Shown here piece after piece: positions 40,928 to 50,015 of a stretch of 50,524 bases of DNA. The DNA lies in NCBI GenBank assembly GCA_019745975.1, contig JAIESQ010000005.1, positions 1 through 50,524 of the forward strand, read 5' to 3'. This DNA is from Pirellulales bacterium. GTDB lineage: Bacteria > Planctomycetota > Planctomycetia > Pirellulales > JAEUIK01. The notes beneath the pieces are model-generated. The model had not been told where the DNA came from. It made no database searches and was given only the letters and a program-made list of their open reading frames with translations. A program made the position numbers and the translations under genes. Position 1 is the first letter of the stretch. Every line of letters starts with the position of its first letter.

Positions 40928-42766
40928 TCACCGGCGGCCGTCCAAGAAAACCATCAAGAGCGCCAGGTCTGCCGGCGTGATCCCGCTGATCCGCCCGGCT
41001 TGCGCCACGCTGCGGGGTCGGATGCGCGTGAGCTTCTCGCGCGCTTCGGCCCGCAGTTGCCCGATGCCGGCGAAGTCGAACCCATCAGGAATGCGGCGCT
41101 CGGCCAAGCGCTCGTGCCGCGCGACGTCGGCCGCCTGGCGCGCGATGTAGCCCGAGTATTTGCAGTCGTTGGTGACTTGTTCGGCGACATCGGACGCAAC
41201 GCTGGCCAGTTCCGGAGCGAGAGCGACAATCTCGCGCCACTCGGTTTCTGGCCGGCGCAAGATGCGCTCCAGCGGTGTCTGCTCGTGGCGGCGCTGGGCC
41301 AGGTGCGCGGCGACTCGCTCAATCTCCGCGGCCTTCGCGCTGTAACTTTGCCAGCGACTGGCATCGACCAGGCCACGCTCGTGAGCTAGCGGGGTCAGCC
41401 GGCGATCGGCGTTGTCGTGTCGAAGCAGCAGCCGGTACTCGGCCCGACTGGTGAACATCCGATACGGCTCGTCGACCCCGCGCGTCACGAGGTCATCGAT
41501 CAAAACGCCGATGTACGCTTCGTGCCGATCGAGCACCAGCGGCAGCTCGGATTTCAACTTTAGCGCCGCGTTGGCGCCGGCCAGCAGCCCTTGCGCGGCC
41601 GCCTCTTCGTAGCCAGTCGTGCCGTTCAACTGACCAGCGAAGTACAGCCCGGCGACGCGCTTGGTTTCGAGCGTGGCGAACAACTGCTCGGGCGGAGCGA
41701 AATCGTACTCGACCGCGTAGCCGTAGCGCATGATCTCGGCGCGCTCCAGCCCGGGCACCAGGCGGAGCATGGCGTCTTGCACGTCGCGTGGCAGGCTCGT
41801 CGAGACGCCGTTGACGTACAACTCGCGGGTGTGCCGCCCCTCGGGCTCGAGAAACAACTGGTGCGACTCCTTGTCGGCGAAGCGCACCACCTTGTCTTCG
41901 ATCGAGGGGCAGTAACGTGGACCACTGGAGCGAATCTGTCCGCTGTACATTGGCGCGCGGTGCAAATTGGCGCGAATCAACTCGTGGACAGCCTCGCTGG
42001 TGTGCGTGATCCAGCAGGGAAGCTGCGGCGACTCGATTCGCTCGGTGAGAAACGAAAACGGCCGCGGGTCGTCGTCGCCGCGCTGCAGTTCGAGACGATC
42101 GTAGTCGACCGTGCGGCCGTTCAGTCGTGGCGGCGTGCCGGTTTTGAATCGCTGCAGCTCGAAGCCGAGGCGCGAGAGTGCGCCGCTGATGCCGGCCGTG
42201 GTCCCTTCGCCGGCTCGCCCGCCGGGCGTGCGCGCCTCACCCGTGTGCATGAGCGCTTGCAGAAATGTCCCCGTCGTGAGCACGACCGCCCGCGCGCGAT
42301 ACTCGGCGTCGCCGCGCACGCGCACGCCGACGACGCGCCCCGAACGGCAGTGCTCGTCGGGCTCGCAAGGTTCGACCAGCAATTCCTCGACGACTTCCTG
42401 CCGTAGCGACAGGTTGGGTTGCTCTTCGACCAGTCGTTTGACTTCTTGCTGGTAGGCCCGCTTGTCGGCCTGGGCCCGCGGGCTGTGCATGGCCGGGCCC
42501 TTGCTGCGATTGAGCATGCGGAACTGAATGCCCGTCGCGTCGATCACGCGGGCCATGAGCCCGCCGAGGGCGTCAATTTCGCGGACGATCTGCCCCTTGG
42601 CCACTCCGCCGATGGCCGGGTTGCAGCTCATCTGGCCGACGGTGTCGCAGCTTGTGGTCAGTAGCGCCGTGCGTGCGCCCAAGCGCGCTGCGGCCGCGGC
42701 GGCTTCGGTCCCGGCGTGGCCGGCGCCGACCACGATCACATCAAAGTCGTAAGCAGAAGCGGACAT
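40928..42766 (-). CDS. mnmG: tRNA uridine 5-carboxymethylaminomethyl modification enzyme
   Basis: This 612-residue flavoprotein matches MnmG/GidA throughout. The FAD-binding [12 protein letters not shown] motif lies at 11-22, then [73 protein letters not shown], the [20 protein letters not shown] segment and the C-terminal helical domain ending [17 protein letters not shown]. With MnmE it modifies the wobble uridine of several tRNAs. It is complete. The gene begins 11 bases after the HHxxxDG acyltransferase gene and is probably co-transcribed with it; mnmE is not in the window. Confidence 0.98.
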   Translation of the reverse strand: MSASAYDFDVIVVGAGHAGTEAAAAAARLGARTALLTTSCDTVGQMSCNPAIGGVAKGQIVREIDALGGLMARVIDATGIQFRMLNRSKGPAMHSPRAQADKRAYQQEVKRLVEEQPNLSLRQEVVEELLVEPCEPDEHCRSGRVVGVRVRGDAEYRARAVVLTTGTFLQALMHTGEARTPGGRAGEGTTAGISGALSRLGFELQRFKTGTPPRLNGRTVDYDRLELQRGDDDPRPFSFLTERIESPQLPCWITHTSEAVHELIRANLHRAPMYSGQIRSSGPRYCPSIEDKVVRFADKESHQLFLEPEGRHTRELYVNGVSTSLPRDVQDAMLRLVPGLERAEIMRYGYAVEYDFAPPEQLFATLETKRVAGLYFAGQLNGTTGYEEAAAQGLLAGANAALKLKSELPLVLDRHEAYIGVLIDDLVTRGVDEPYRMFTSRAEYRLLLRHDNADRRLTPLAHERGLVDASRWQSYSAKAAEIERVAAHLAQRRHEQTPLERILRRPETEWREIVALAPELASVASDVAEQVTNDCKYSGYIARQAADVARHERLAERRIPDGFDFAGIGQLRAEAREKLTRIRPRSVAQAGRISGITPADLALLMVFLDGRR

Positions 42767-42777
42767 ACGCCGCTATT

Positions 42778-44226
42778 TTAGTCGTTCGCTTGCGCGGAGA
42801 CGACCGGGGAAGCTTGCGACTCGCGCGAGTTAGCGACCTCCGAGGCTGCATCATCAGCACGAACAAGCTTGCCTGCCGCGGCCGTTTCGAGCAGTTGCTC
42901 GATCGTCACCTGCATGAGCGCTTCGGCCGCGGAAGGCGAGAAGTGGTGCCGATCGTAGTTCTGAATGACCGACAACCGCCCGTCGTAGAACAGGCAGGTC
43001 AGGCTGGTGTGCGTGTGGGGACGCACCGGCGGAGCCGATTCGATCGCTTCGAGCACCAGGTCGCCCGCCACCAGCCGGCCGTCGCGCCAGGGGTTCGGCG
43101 TTTCGACCAGCACGCGCCCCAGATTGCTCAACACGCTCGTGGCGTAGCAGCGGCTGCCTGAGGACATGAACTCGATCCCGCCCGGAATCCAGCCAAAGAA
43201 CGTGATGCAGCGGATGAACGCCAGCCCGAAGCGAAAGTACTGCAAAAAGCGCGTTTCGAGCCGGATCGTGGTCAACAGCAGCCGCGGATTCTTGTAGAGC
43301 GTGAGATTGCGATCGAGATTGACCATTGCCACGATGTTGGCCGCCGGCGTTTGCTCGTCGCCGGCCACGCGCAGGCTGACCGGCATCATGATCCGCAGGT
43401 TGCCGCCGCCGGCGCGCGGGTCGTTCATGGCGTTCCAACGGCTCATCGCGCGAAACAACTCGCACAAGAGCACGTCGTTCATCGTGGCGCCGGCCGCCTT
43501 GGCCACGTCGCGCAGGCGGTGCGATGTCTCGACGTCGAACTTATGGGCTGGGTAATCGAGCAACGTCAGCCCGTCGTCGCTGCCCGGCGCCGGACGTTCA
43601 GTGGTCTGTAGCGCCCTCGGCCGCACGAGCATGAACATCGCCAGGCCGACGACTGCTCCCCAAATCTCAGCCGGCAGCCGCAGCAATACTTTCCACCACG
43701 TGAGTCCGTACTTGGCGCGGCGCGCGAGCGCCGAACTATCCAAGGGCTGTAGTGGCGGATGCTCCCCTGGCACAACCGCGCGGTGATAGCAGGCCAGCAC
43801 GTCCTCGATGAAGCGGTACGCCCCCAGCCCATCGCAGCAGGAGTGATGAAACTGAAACCGCATCTCGGTGCGCTCATTTCCGTCGCGATCGGCGCCGGTG
43901 CGCACCCAGATGCGCAGTCCGTTCGCCCGGCGCAGATCGATCTGTTCCGAGCCCGGAAATCGCAGCGGCGCGCCCAGCGGCGCCACATCGAGATACGGCC
44001 GCGGATCGGAAGACGCGACCCAGGTGAACCGCGACGGTCGGTCCCCTTCCAACCGGGATCGCAATAGCGGATGCCGCTCGACCGCCTGGAGCACCGCCCG
44101 CTCGAACGCCGGCGCGTCGAACCGGCCGGCGAACTTCAACCGGATCGTGAACGTCATGGGGTGGCTCGCGCGATCGTCGCGGAGCATGTAACGCTCGAAC
44201 GGCGAAAAACGCAGCGGCAACGGCAT
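42778..44226 (-). CDS. HHxxxDG acyltransferase (condensation / wax-ester-synthase-like)
   Basis: This 482-residue protein carries the condensation-superfamily active site HHSCCDG at 127-133, a proper HHxxxDG motif. The N-terminal half (RFSPFERYMLRDDRASHPMTFTIRLKF, AVLQAVERHPLLRSRL) is the acyltransferase fold start seen in wax-ester synthases and condensation domains. The second half contains TMNDVLLCELFRAMSRWN and NLRIMMPVSLR...NIVAMVNLDR, as in diacylglycerol/wax-ester acyltransferases. It should transfer an acyl group to an alcohol or amine; the substrate is unknown. I chose the ATG at 44226 (MPLPLRFS). It lies just upstream of mnmG in the same direction, which is functionally unexpected. 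Confidence 0.8.
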   Translation of the reverse strand: MPLPLRFSPFERYMLRDDRASHPMTFTIRLKFAGRFDAPAFERAVLQAVERHPLLRSRLEGDRPSRFTWVASSDPRPYLDVAPLGAPLRFPGSEQIDLRRANGLRIWVRTGADRDGNERTEMRFQFHHSCCDGLGAYRFIEDVLACYHRAVVPGEHPPLQPLDSSALARRAKYGLTWWKVLLRLPAEIWGAVVGLAMFMLVRPRALQTTERPAPGSDDGLTLLDYPAHKFDVETSHRLRDVAKAAGATMNDVLLCELFRAMSRWNAMNDPRAGGGNLRIMMPVSLRVAGDEQTPAANIVAMVNLDRNLTLYKNPRLLLTTIRLETRFLQYFRFGLAFIRCITFFGWIPGGIEFMSSGSRCYATSVLSNLGRVLVETPNPWRDGRLVAGDLVLEAIESAPPVRPHTHTSLTCLFYDGRLSVIQNYDRHHFSPSAAEALMQVTIEQLLETAAAGKLVRADDAASEVANSRESQASPVVSAQAND

Positions 44227-44339
44227 GACGATTCTCGACTTCTGACGCCGATTAAACGGCGCGGCGAATCGGATCACAGTCCCCAACCGCGTGATACGAT
44301 TCTTCGGGCGGCCAGGGCCGCCGATACACCCGATTTCGC

Positions 44340-44345
44340 GGAGGA
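44340..44345 (+). promoter_or_regulatory. Ribosome-binding site selecting a GTG start
   Basis: GGAGGA lies eight bases before the GTG at 44354. This favours that start over ATG 44387 for the cyclase gene. Confidence 0.65.
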
Positions 44346-44353
44346 CCGAGACC

Positions 44354-45223
44354 GTGTCATCCCAGGCGCGTTGTAGTTTAGCAGTTATGTCGATGTTCGC
44401 GATTGGGGCGGCGCTGGCCTCCGGCGGGGTCGCTTTGTTTGTCGCCCGACCGGCCGCCGCGGCGGACCCGGAGAAACCGGCCGCGGTCCCCACGCTCGAC
44501 GACCTGGCCGCCGGCCGCGTCCGCATCATTGACCTCAGCTATCCGCTCAATTCCAAGGCCGCCTACTGGCCCGGCGACAACTACAAGCCCTTCGATCTGC
44601 GCACCATCGCCACCTTGGAGCGCGACGGCGTGCTCTCGAAGGCCTTCTCCACGCCCGAGCACTTGGGCACGCATCTCGACGCGCCCAGCCACTTCGAGCG
44701 CGATGGTGTGAGCGTCGATCGGCTCGACCCGCGCGACTTGTTCGCGTCCGGCGTGGTGATCGACGTGACCGGGGCCGTGGCGATGTCGGCCGACTATCGC
44801 CTGACGAAAGCCGACATCGAGCGCTGGGAAGCCGAACTAGGCGAAATCCCGCGCCGCACAATCGTGCTATTGCGCACCGGTTGGGGGCGTTTCTGGAACG
44901 AGCCGATGCGCTATCAAAACCACGATCTGCAAGGACGGATGCACTTCCCGGGTTTCTCGGCCGAAGCGGTCGAGTTTTTGCTCAAGGAGCGCCAGGTGCG
45001 CGGCGTCGGGCTCGACACGATGAGCGTCGACTATGGGCTGTCTCGCGACTTTGTCGTGCATCACGTGCTGGCCAAAGCGGGCGCGTTCGGGCTGGAGAAT
45101 GTCGCCAAGCTTGACGAGCTGCCGGCACGCGGCTTTTGGCTCAGCGTGGCGCCGATCAAGATCGAGACGGGCACGGGCGGCCCCGCGCGGGTGTTTGCGC
45201 TGCTGCCGAAGCGAGCTCCCTAG
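44354..45223 (+). CDS. Exported cyclase-family (kynurenine-formamidase-like) metal hydrolase
   Basis: This 289-residue protein has a signal peptide (SLAVMSMFAIGAALASGGVALFVARPAAA) and then a cyclase/KynB-type domain. The metal motif HLGTHLDAPSHF spans His103, His107, Asp109 and His113, the family signature. Earlier are IIDLSYPLNSKAAYWPGD and later GVGLDTMSVDYGLSRDFVVHHVLAKAGAFGLENVA with the conserved His-His. Relatives hydrolyse N-formylkynurenine or isatin and similar amides; the export signal makes cytoplasmic tryptophan catabolism unlikely. The GTG at 44354 is used because of the strong Shine-Dalgarno. It is divergent from the acyltransferase gene. Confidence 0.9.
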   Translation: MSSQARCSLAVMSMFAIGAALASGGVALFVARPAAAADPEKPAAVPTLDDLAAGRVRIIDLSYPLNSKAAYWPGDNYKPFDLRTIATLERDGVLSKAFSTPEHLGTHLDAPSHFERDGVSVDRLDPRDLFASGVVIDVTGAVAMSADYRLTKADIERWEAELGEIPRRTIVLLRTGWGRFWNEPMRYQNHDLQGRMHFPGFSAEAVEFLLKERQVRGVGLDTMSVDYGLSRDFVVHHVLAKAGAFGLENVAKLDELPARGFWLSVAPIKIETGTGGPARVFALLPKRAP

Positions 45224-45289
45224 ATTGGCAATACAATGGAATAGCCGCTTGGACTGGCGTCCCGTCGAATTCCTAATTAGCATCCGCCG

Positions 45290-45526
45290 ATGAGCCGTCG
45301 GGACAAATTGATCGAACAGATGCGGAATTCACCGGGCGAGATCCGATTTGGATCGGTTGCAGCGCTTTTATCCCATGAGGGATTCGTCGTATTCAATAAG
45401 CGCGGGAGCCACCGCACGTATCATCATAAAGATGGTCGTGTGCTGACGATTGTCGTTCCGCACGGGAGCCGTAAAACGTGCCATCCCAGCGATATTCAAA
45501 AACTCCTGAAAGTGCTTGCCCTATGA
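45290..45526 (+). CDS. HicA-type toxin, second system
   Basis: This 78-residue protein has a HicA-like layout: SPGEIRFGSVAALLSHEGFVVFNKRGSHRTYHH with the GSH histidine, then LTIVVPHGSRKTCHPSDIQKLLKVL. It differs from the first HicA in order of genes (toxin first here) and in having the longer N-terminal SPGEIRFGSV segment. Its stop overlaps the antitoxin ATG (ATGA), so the pair is translationally coupled. Confidence 0.85.
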   Translation: MSRRDKLIEQMRNSPGEIRFGSVAALLSHEGFVVFNKRGSHRTYHHKDGRVLTIVVPHGSRKTCHPSDIQKLLKVLAL

Positions 45527-45759
45527 TGCCCACTCTGCACGAGTACCGCGGATACGTCTTTAAGATCGAGTACCTTGCGGACGACCCCGCGTACGGAGTC
45601 GACTTTCCAGACTTTCCAGAGATCATTACCAGCGGCGCGACATTGGCCGACGCCTTCGCGGGCGCTTGCGAAGCGCTCGACTTACATCTGGAGAGCTTGC
45701 AGAAACTAGGCGTGGCTCCGCCGGCCGCGAAGCACGCCCTCGTTCTACAACCTAACTAA
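45523..45759 (+). CDS. HicB-type antitoxin, second system
   Basis: This 78-residue protein has the HicB pattern (LHEYRGYVFKIEYLADDPAYGVDFPDFPEIITSGATLADAFAGACEALDLHLESL). It starts at ATG 45523 or 45526; the overlap with the toxin stop favours 45523. It carries no extra DNA-binding domain. Confidence 0.85.
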   Translation: MMPTLHEYRGYVFKIEYLADDPAYGVDFPDFPEIITSGATLADAFAGACEALDLHLESLQKLGVAPPAAKHALVLQPN

Positions 45760-45787
45760 TCGCTGCCGGCGACAGTCTTTCGCTCAG

Positions 45788-47008
45788 TCACGTTGGCTGG
45801 ATGCTTGAAGCGTCCACCGGCTCGAACAGCGCCACACTGGCCGTAAAGCCGTGCAGAAAGTTCTTGCCGCCCACGGGGCCCGCCTCACCTTGCGCGAAGA
45901 AGCCGGCGACCGGCACGTCCCCCAATGCACTCTGTAGCGCCCCGGCGTCGTGATGTGGCGTCTCGAACAATCGCGTGCCGCGCCCGTTGCACGTGAACAA
46001 CAGCGCCCCGCGCGACTGGGGCGGAGCATCCGCGGTTGGCGCCGCGGCCAACAGTTCGCGCAAGTCTTCGTCGGCCGAGGCCGCGTCGCGCAGATGAAAC
46101 TGCACTGTCTGACCCACGCGGACGAAGTCGCCGATCGCAATCGCGCCGGTCGACGTATCGACCCCGAGCACGTTGCGCACCAGAAAGTCGCCTCGCGCGA
46201 ACGACTCCTGATACTCGTTGATCACCGAGCCCACATGCAGCCCACTACGGGCGAGCTGCTGCTCCTCGGGCGACAGCGTCTGGAAGATCTCGGCCAGTTG
46301 CTTGAGGGCCGGCTGTCCGCTGAGCTCGTAGATCACGTTGCGCTCGGCCTTGGTGACGACGAAGTGCCGCCCGATCGGCCGGCAACCTTGCGAGACAATC
46401 GAGCGCAAGCGAACGGCGCCCTGCAGCCAGATGGCCAGCGCGCCACTATCGAACATCTGGTCATCGAGGAACAGGCGATTCTGGCCGGCCGTCCAGCCGC
46501 CGCTCGCCATGCCGCCCATCACTGGCACGCCGGGCTGATCTTCATTCAAGCGCTCCAGCAGCAGTTCGGCCGGAAAGCTGAATGGCTCCCCCAGGAGCAG
46601 CATGCCGCTCGACTCGGGCCAGCGCGCCGGCAGCCGATCCGACCAACCGACGATTGTTCCCCCCTCGGGCGTTTGTTCGAGCTCGAGGTGCATTGGCACC
46701 AGCTCGACGCCGGGCAACCGTGCCAACCAGAGCGCCAGCGCCGGTTCCCCTTCGACTTCGCGCGCGCCGCCGACGATCGACTCGCCGGTGCAGCCGGCCA
46801 GGAGCGCGGCGCCGGTGCGGCGCTTGATCTCGGCGCCGAGCCCCGCTAGCGCGTCGCCATACTGCGGCGAGATGAACGCGAGCGCCAGATCGGCGGGTTC
46901 GCCGACGCCCAGACCTTCGAGGGCCACGCGGCACGCTTCGGCCGTCGCCGCCGACAAATCGGGGCGCGTCGATAGCGCCGCCGCGAACTTCGCTTCTGCG
47001 GCGCTCAT
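45788..47008 (-). CDS. FIST N/C domain sensory protein
   Basis: This 406-residue cytoplasmic protein has a FIST_N domain at about residues 30-230 (ALAFISPQYGDALAGLGAEIKRRTGAALLAGCTGESIVGG) and FIST_C at about 240-390 (HVGSVINEYQESFARGDFLVRNVLG, GDFVRVGQTVQFHLRDA, GALLFTCNGRGTRLFE, VAGFFAQGEAGPVGGKNFLHGFTASVALF). FIST domains are predicted to bind small ligands such as amino acids and usually sit next to signalling domains; here they stand alone. The ATG at 47008 fits the start. The gene follows the SCP2 gene in the same direction after 187 bases of repeat DNA. Confidence 0.92.
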   Translation of the reverse strand: MSAAEAKFAAALSTRPDLSAATAEACRVALEGLGVGEPADLALAFISPQYGDALAGLGAEIKRRTGAALLAGCTGESIVGGAREVEGEPALALWLARLPGVELVPMHLELEQTPEGGTIVGWSDRLPARWPESSGMLLLGEPFSFPAELLLERLNEDQPGVPVMGGMASGGWTAGQNRLFLDDQMFDSGALAIWLQGAVRLRSIVSQGCRPIGRHFVVTKAERNVIYELSGQPALKQLAEIFQTLSPEEQQLARSGLHVGSVINEYQESFARGDFLVRNVLGVDTSTGAIAIGDFVRVGQTVQFHLRDAASADEDLRELLAAAPTADAPPQSRGALLFTCNGRGTRLFETPHHDAGALQSALGDVPVAGFFAQGEAGPVGGKNFLHGFTASVALFEPVDASSIQPT

Positions 47009-47116
47009 GGCGAGTTGGCCTCGGTTCGTCTACGGATGAGGGCACAAGGCCACGGGCCCGACGTCGGCGCAGCAGCCGACGCGCGCGGTCACCTTGGCGG
47101 CACGTTGAAGTACTCT

Positions 47117-47178
47117 GTAGGCGGGGTCTGCGACCCCGGAATTCGCGGAGAATCTCCGGCCTCAAAGAGGCCGGCTAC
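47117..47178. repeat. Three tandem hairpins closed by an outer stem
   Basis: GTAG...CTAC closes a 62-base unit that contains GGGGTC-tgc-GACCCC, CGGAGA-a-TCTCCG and GGCCTC-aaa-GAGGCC in direct succession. Folded, it is a cloverleaf-like cruciform. The GACCCCGGAATTCGC piece recurs at about 14004-14018, just before moaD. It sits between the SCP2 and FIST genes. Confidence 0.8.
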
Positions 47179-47195
47179 ATTTCGTCCATCGGTAC

Positions 47196-47522
47196 TCAGG
47201 CCTTGATGATGTTCTGCAACTTCATCACGTCGCCGATGTTGCCCGACACCTTCAACTGGCCGAGCGTGAAGGCCGTCATCGGATTAACGGTGCCCGAGAT
47301 AATCCCCATCCAGGTGGCGTCGCTCGTGGTGATCGTGGCCGAAGCTTTGTCGGCGGTGCCCTGGGTGACTTCGCACTTGCCGTCGCCGATGTTGACGGTG
47401 AAGTTCCCCCCCTTGTCGCCCGAGATATTGAACTGGATGATCGTCTTCCAGTCGCCGGCGGTCGCCGAGTTGAAGCGATTGGGAAGCTCGTCGAAGATTT
47501 GCTTGCAGTTCTCGATGTTCAT
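47196..47522 (-). CDS. SCP2 sterol-binding domain protein
   Basis: This 108-residue protein is a stand-alone SCP2 domain. It shows ELPNRFNSATAGDWKTIIQFNISGDKGGNFTVNIGDGKCEVTQGTADKASATITTSDATWMGIISGTVNPMTAFTLGQLKVSGNIGDVMKL, whose core residues match the family lipid-carrier fold. Such proteins bind sterol-like or acyl lipids. The start at ATG 47522 follows GGGAG on the minus strand; the open frame extends upstream without family similarity. A short CCCCC-aa-GGGGG hairpin lies in its leader at about 47545-47556. Confidence 0.92.
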   Translation of the reverse strand: MNIENCKQIFDELPNRFNSATAGDWKTIIQFNISGDKGGNFTVNIGDGKCEVTQGTADKASATITTSDATWMGIISGTVNPMTAFTLGQLKVSGNIGDVMKLQNIIKA

Positions 47523-47793
47523 AAGTTCGATTCTCCCAGCGAGCCCCCCAAGGGGGCACATCCCCAGCGTTAACCCCATACAACTCGCCACACGCGTCGC
47601 GCCGACGCGCGGCAAGGATCGGTCAGTCTAATCGCTCGAATATGGGGCCGACAATCGGGTACCCTCGAACTTCCCCGTAAGTCCACCGAACCCGCCGCCA
47701 GCGGAGCGCCAATAGTCAAAGCCGAGAGTCCGGCCGCGCGCCCCCGATCGTGGCGCCCACCTGATTTGTCACGCCGTTCTTGGAATTTCCGCC

Positions 47794-48630
47794 TTGGTCG
47801 CGAACCTCACCACCCAGCACCGCCCCGGCCAACCGACGAGCGAACCTGCGGATACCCGCCCCCGGCTGGCGCGGATCATCATCTATCCCCTCAAGTCGCT
47901 CGACGGTCAACCGGTCGACAAGGCCCGGCTCATCGCGCCCGGCGCGCTCGAGTTCGATCGACGCTGGGCAATTACCGACGCCGCGGGCCGGTTCTTAAGC
48001 GGCAAACGCACTCCGCTCGTGCACGCGTTGCGGTTGAAGTTCGATCCCCAGGCAGTCGCCTTCGAGCTGTCGGCCGGCGACGGTCCCCAGCACACGTTCC
48101 TTTGGCCGCGCCACCGGTTCGACCTCGAACACTGGCTCGCGGCGCATTTTGGCGAGCCGGTGCACGTGCGCGAGCACGAGCGCGGCGGCCTGCCCGACGA
48201 TACCGACTTGCCCGGCCCCACGCTGATCAGCACCGCGAGCCTGGTTGAAGTGGCAAGCTGGTTTGGCCTGACACTCGACGACACGCGGCGGCGATTCCGC
48301 GCCAATCTGGAAATCGACGGCGTGCCCGCCTTTTGGGAAGATCGGCTCGTCGGCGAAGTGGGCCAGGGGGTCCGCTTCACCATTGGCGTCGTGCAACTCG
48401 TGGGCTGCAATCCCTGCCAGCGCTGCATCGTCCCCTCGCGCGATCAACGGACGAGCGAAGCAATCGGCGGCTTCCAGCGCGAGTTTGCCCGCCGCCGCGA
48501 AGCGACGCTCCCCGCCTGGGCGCCGCGCGGGCGGTTCAATCATTTTTATCGGCTCGCCGTCAACACCACGGTGCCCGAGACAAGCTGGCAAGCCACGCTC
48601 AGCGTGGGCGACGAAGTACGAATTGAGTAA
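47794..48630 (+). CDS. MOSC-domain protein
   Basis: This 278-residue protein has an N-terminal MOSC_N beta-barrel (ARIIIYPLKSLDGQPVDKARLIAPGALEFDRRWAITDAAG) and a C-terminal MOSC domain (RFRANLEIDGVPAFWEDRLVGEV; LVGCNPCQRCIVPSRD with the conserved cysteine). MOSC proteins act in sulfur or molybdenum transfer, such as mARC-type reduction of N-hydroxylated compounds. The TTG at 47794 is used because no ATG or GTG occurs in a suitable place before the conserved start. It lies in the same direction as the DUF3891 gene 142 bases later. The only other molybdenum-pathway gene is moaD. Confidence 0.88.
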   Translation: MVANLTTQHRPGQPTSEPADTRPRLARIIIYPLKSLDGQPVDKARLIAPGALEFDRRWAITDAAGRFLSGKRTPLVHALRLKFDPQAVAFELSAGDGPQHTFLWPRHRFDLEHWLAAHFGEPVHVREHERGGLPDDTDLPGPTLISTASLVEVASWFGLTLDDTRRRFRANLEIDGVPAFWEDRLVGEVGQGVRFTIGVVQLVGCNPCQRCIVPSRDQRTSEAIGGFQREFARRREATLPAWAPRGRFNHFYRLAVNTTVPETSWQATLSVGDEVRIE

Positions 48631-48653
48631 TCGCAGTTTTCAAGCTTGGTTCG

Positions 48654-48681
48654 GGTGCCACTGCTGGCTTGCCCAGCAGTG
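48654..48681. repeat. CACTGCTGG hairpin repeat, copy 2
   Basis: GGTGCCACTGCTGGCTTGCC continues to CAGCAGTG, a hairpin with a CACTGCTGG/CCAGCAGTG stem. It lies between the MOSC and DUF3891 genes and belongs to the family seen at 18921 and 50195. Confidence 0.7.
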
Positions 48682-48772
48682 AGTTGCTCGACACGGCTTC
48701 TTGTTGTGGCACACGAGCCGGCCCAATTTCGGTTTTGAATCGGCTTCTACGATAAGAGTAAGGAACCACGAG

Positions 48773-49594
48773 GTGATCCGACGCGATGCCACTGGCGCCG
48801 ACGGCAAGCCGGCGTGGATTCTGATCTCACAAGTCGAGCACGCCCGGGTCTCGGCCGAAGTCGCCCAGCATTGGGGCGCCGGCGGCGTGCTGCCGCTCGA
48901 ACCGCGCGACGAGCTACTCACCACGATCGCGCATCACGACGACGGCTGGGCCGCTTGGGAAGAGCGCCCTAGCATCGACCCCGCGCACGGTCGCCCCTAC
49001 GACTTCATGGAGATGCCGCTTGAAGAGGCGCTGCCGATCTGGGATCGCTCGATCGCCGTCGCCCAGCGCCTGGCCGGGCCGCTGGGGGGCTGGCTCGTGG
49101 CCAGCCACTTCTGTGTGTTGCTGCGGCGCGGCCGCGATGCGCACCCTCACCCGGCCGTTTACGTCGAACGCGCGGATGCCTGGCTTGCCGCCGACGACGA
49201 GCATCGCGCCCGTTGGCTGGCCGAGTGGCAGCGACGGAATCCCGCGCGACACACCGCCGAACTGGCCGATCGCGGTCTGGCACAACTCCAGATGTTCGAC
49301 GCCCTGAGTCTGTGGTTTTGCTGCGCCGATCGCGAAACGCCCAAGCGGCTGGCGACTCCCGCGGGGCCCAGTATCGTGCTCTCGCCAGCCGCAGGGCGGG
49401 CCGTCGCTCCGCAGTCCGCGGCGGGCGACACTGGCCAGACGATCCGGGTTGCTCCCTGGCCGTTCACCGTGCCGGCGGTAGAACTCTCGGCCAGTGGGCG
49501 GCTCGTGCCGGCCGATCGCTTCGCCGACGCGTCGGCGCTGGCCGCCGCGCCGTCACAGCTCGTGCGGCTCGCGTGGGTTTTGCAGCCGAGCTAA
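48773..49594 (+). CDS. DUF3891 family protein
   Basis: This 273-residue protein matches DUF3891: WILISQVEHARVSAEVAQHWG, then the metal-type motif TIAHHDDGWAAWEERPSID, RPYDFMEMPLEEALPIWDRSI and a C-terminal domain (QTIRVAPWPFTVPAVELSASGRLVP). The His-His-Asp-Asp cluster suggests an HD-like metal-dependent activity, but the family is uncharacterised. I chose the GTG at 48773 because AAGGA lies nine bases upstream and the family alignment begins with VIRRD. The frame remains open further upstream. Confidence 0.85.
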   Translation: MIRRDATGADGKPAWILISQVEHARVSAEVAQHWGAGGVLPLEPRDELLTTIAHHDDGWAAWEERPSIDPAHGRPYDFMEMPLEEALPIWDRSIAVAQRLAGPLGGWLVASHFCVLLRRGRDAHPHPAVYVERADAWLAADDEHRARWLAEWQRRNPARHTAELADRGLAQLQMFDALSLWFCCADRETPKRLATPAGPSIVLSPAAGRAVAPQSAAGDTGQTIRVAPWPFTVPAVELSASGRLVPADRFADASALAAAPSQLVRLAWVLQPS

Positions 49595-49631
49595 TGGCGC
49601 AAGGCGGTGTGCTTCACGCAGCGGGCGCCGC

Positions 49632-49675
49632 GGACTGGTGCATTTTTCGGCGTGCGACGTGCCAAGGGACTGTCC
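49632..49675. repeat. GGACTGGTGCATTTTTCGGC repeat, copy A
   Basis: This reads ggactggtgcatttttcggc followed by gtgcgacgtgccaagggactgtccc. It matches copy B at 49881 over about 40 bases and the inverted copies at 3669-3744 over about 20. Confidence 0.75.
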
Positions 49676-49766
49676 CGTGTTAGCCGCGCACGCGGCGAAA
49701 TCGCTTAGCCGTGGGTGAAACCCACGGAACCGTGTCCCAATCGAATCCTCAAGCCGCGCAGCGGCG
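49666..49766. repeat. 101-base repeat, copy 1
   Basis: GGGACTGTCCCGTGTTAGCC continues with a CCGTGGGTgaaACCCACGG hairpin and ends in AAGCCGCGCAGCGGCG. It matches 50016-50116 at about 80 percent, with differences mostly in loops. Confidence 0.7.
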
Positions 49767-49880
49767 ACATCGTGTTGAGGGCTTTCCCGTTTTCGGTGTC
49801 ATCCGGGTGTGCCACTGCTTGGTAGTCGGCCGTTCGTGCGTTGCCTCGGCACATGCGATCCGCCGACGAACAAGCAGTGC

Positions 49881-49925
49881 GGACTGGTACATTTTTCGGC
49901 GTGCGACGTGCCTGGGGACTGTCCC
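49881..49925. repeat. GGACTGGTACATTTTTCGGC repeat, copy B
   Basis: Second copy of the repeat at 49632, ending in GTGCCTGGGGACTGTCCCC, a small palindrome. Confidence 0.75.
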
Positions 49926-50015
49926 CTTATTCGGTGCTCGACTTCGCGATAGCTAACCGGCGTCGCCCGAATACAGGGGACTGTCCCCCTCCGCCCCTCG
50001 CGCGACATCACGCCG

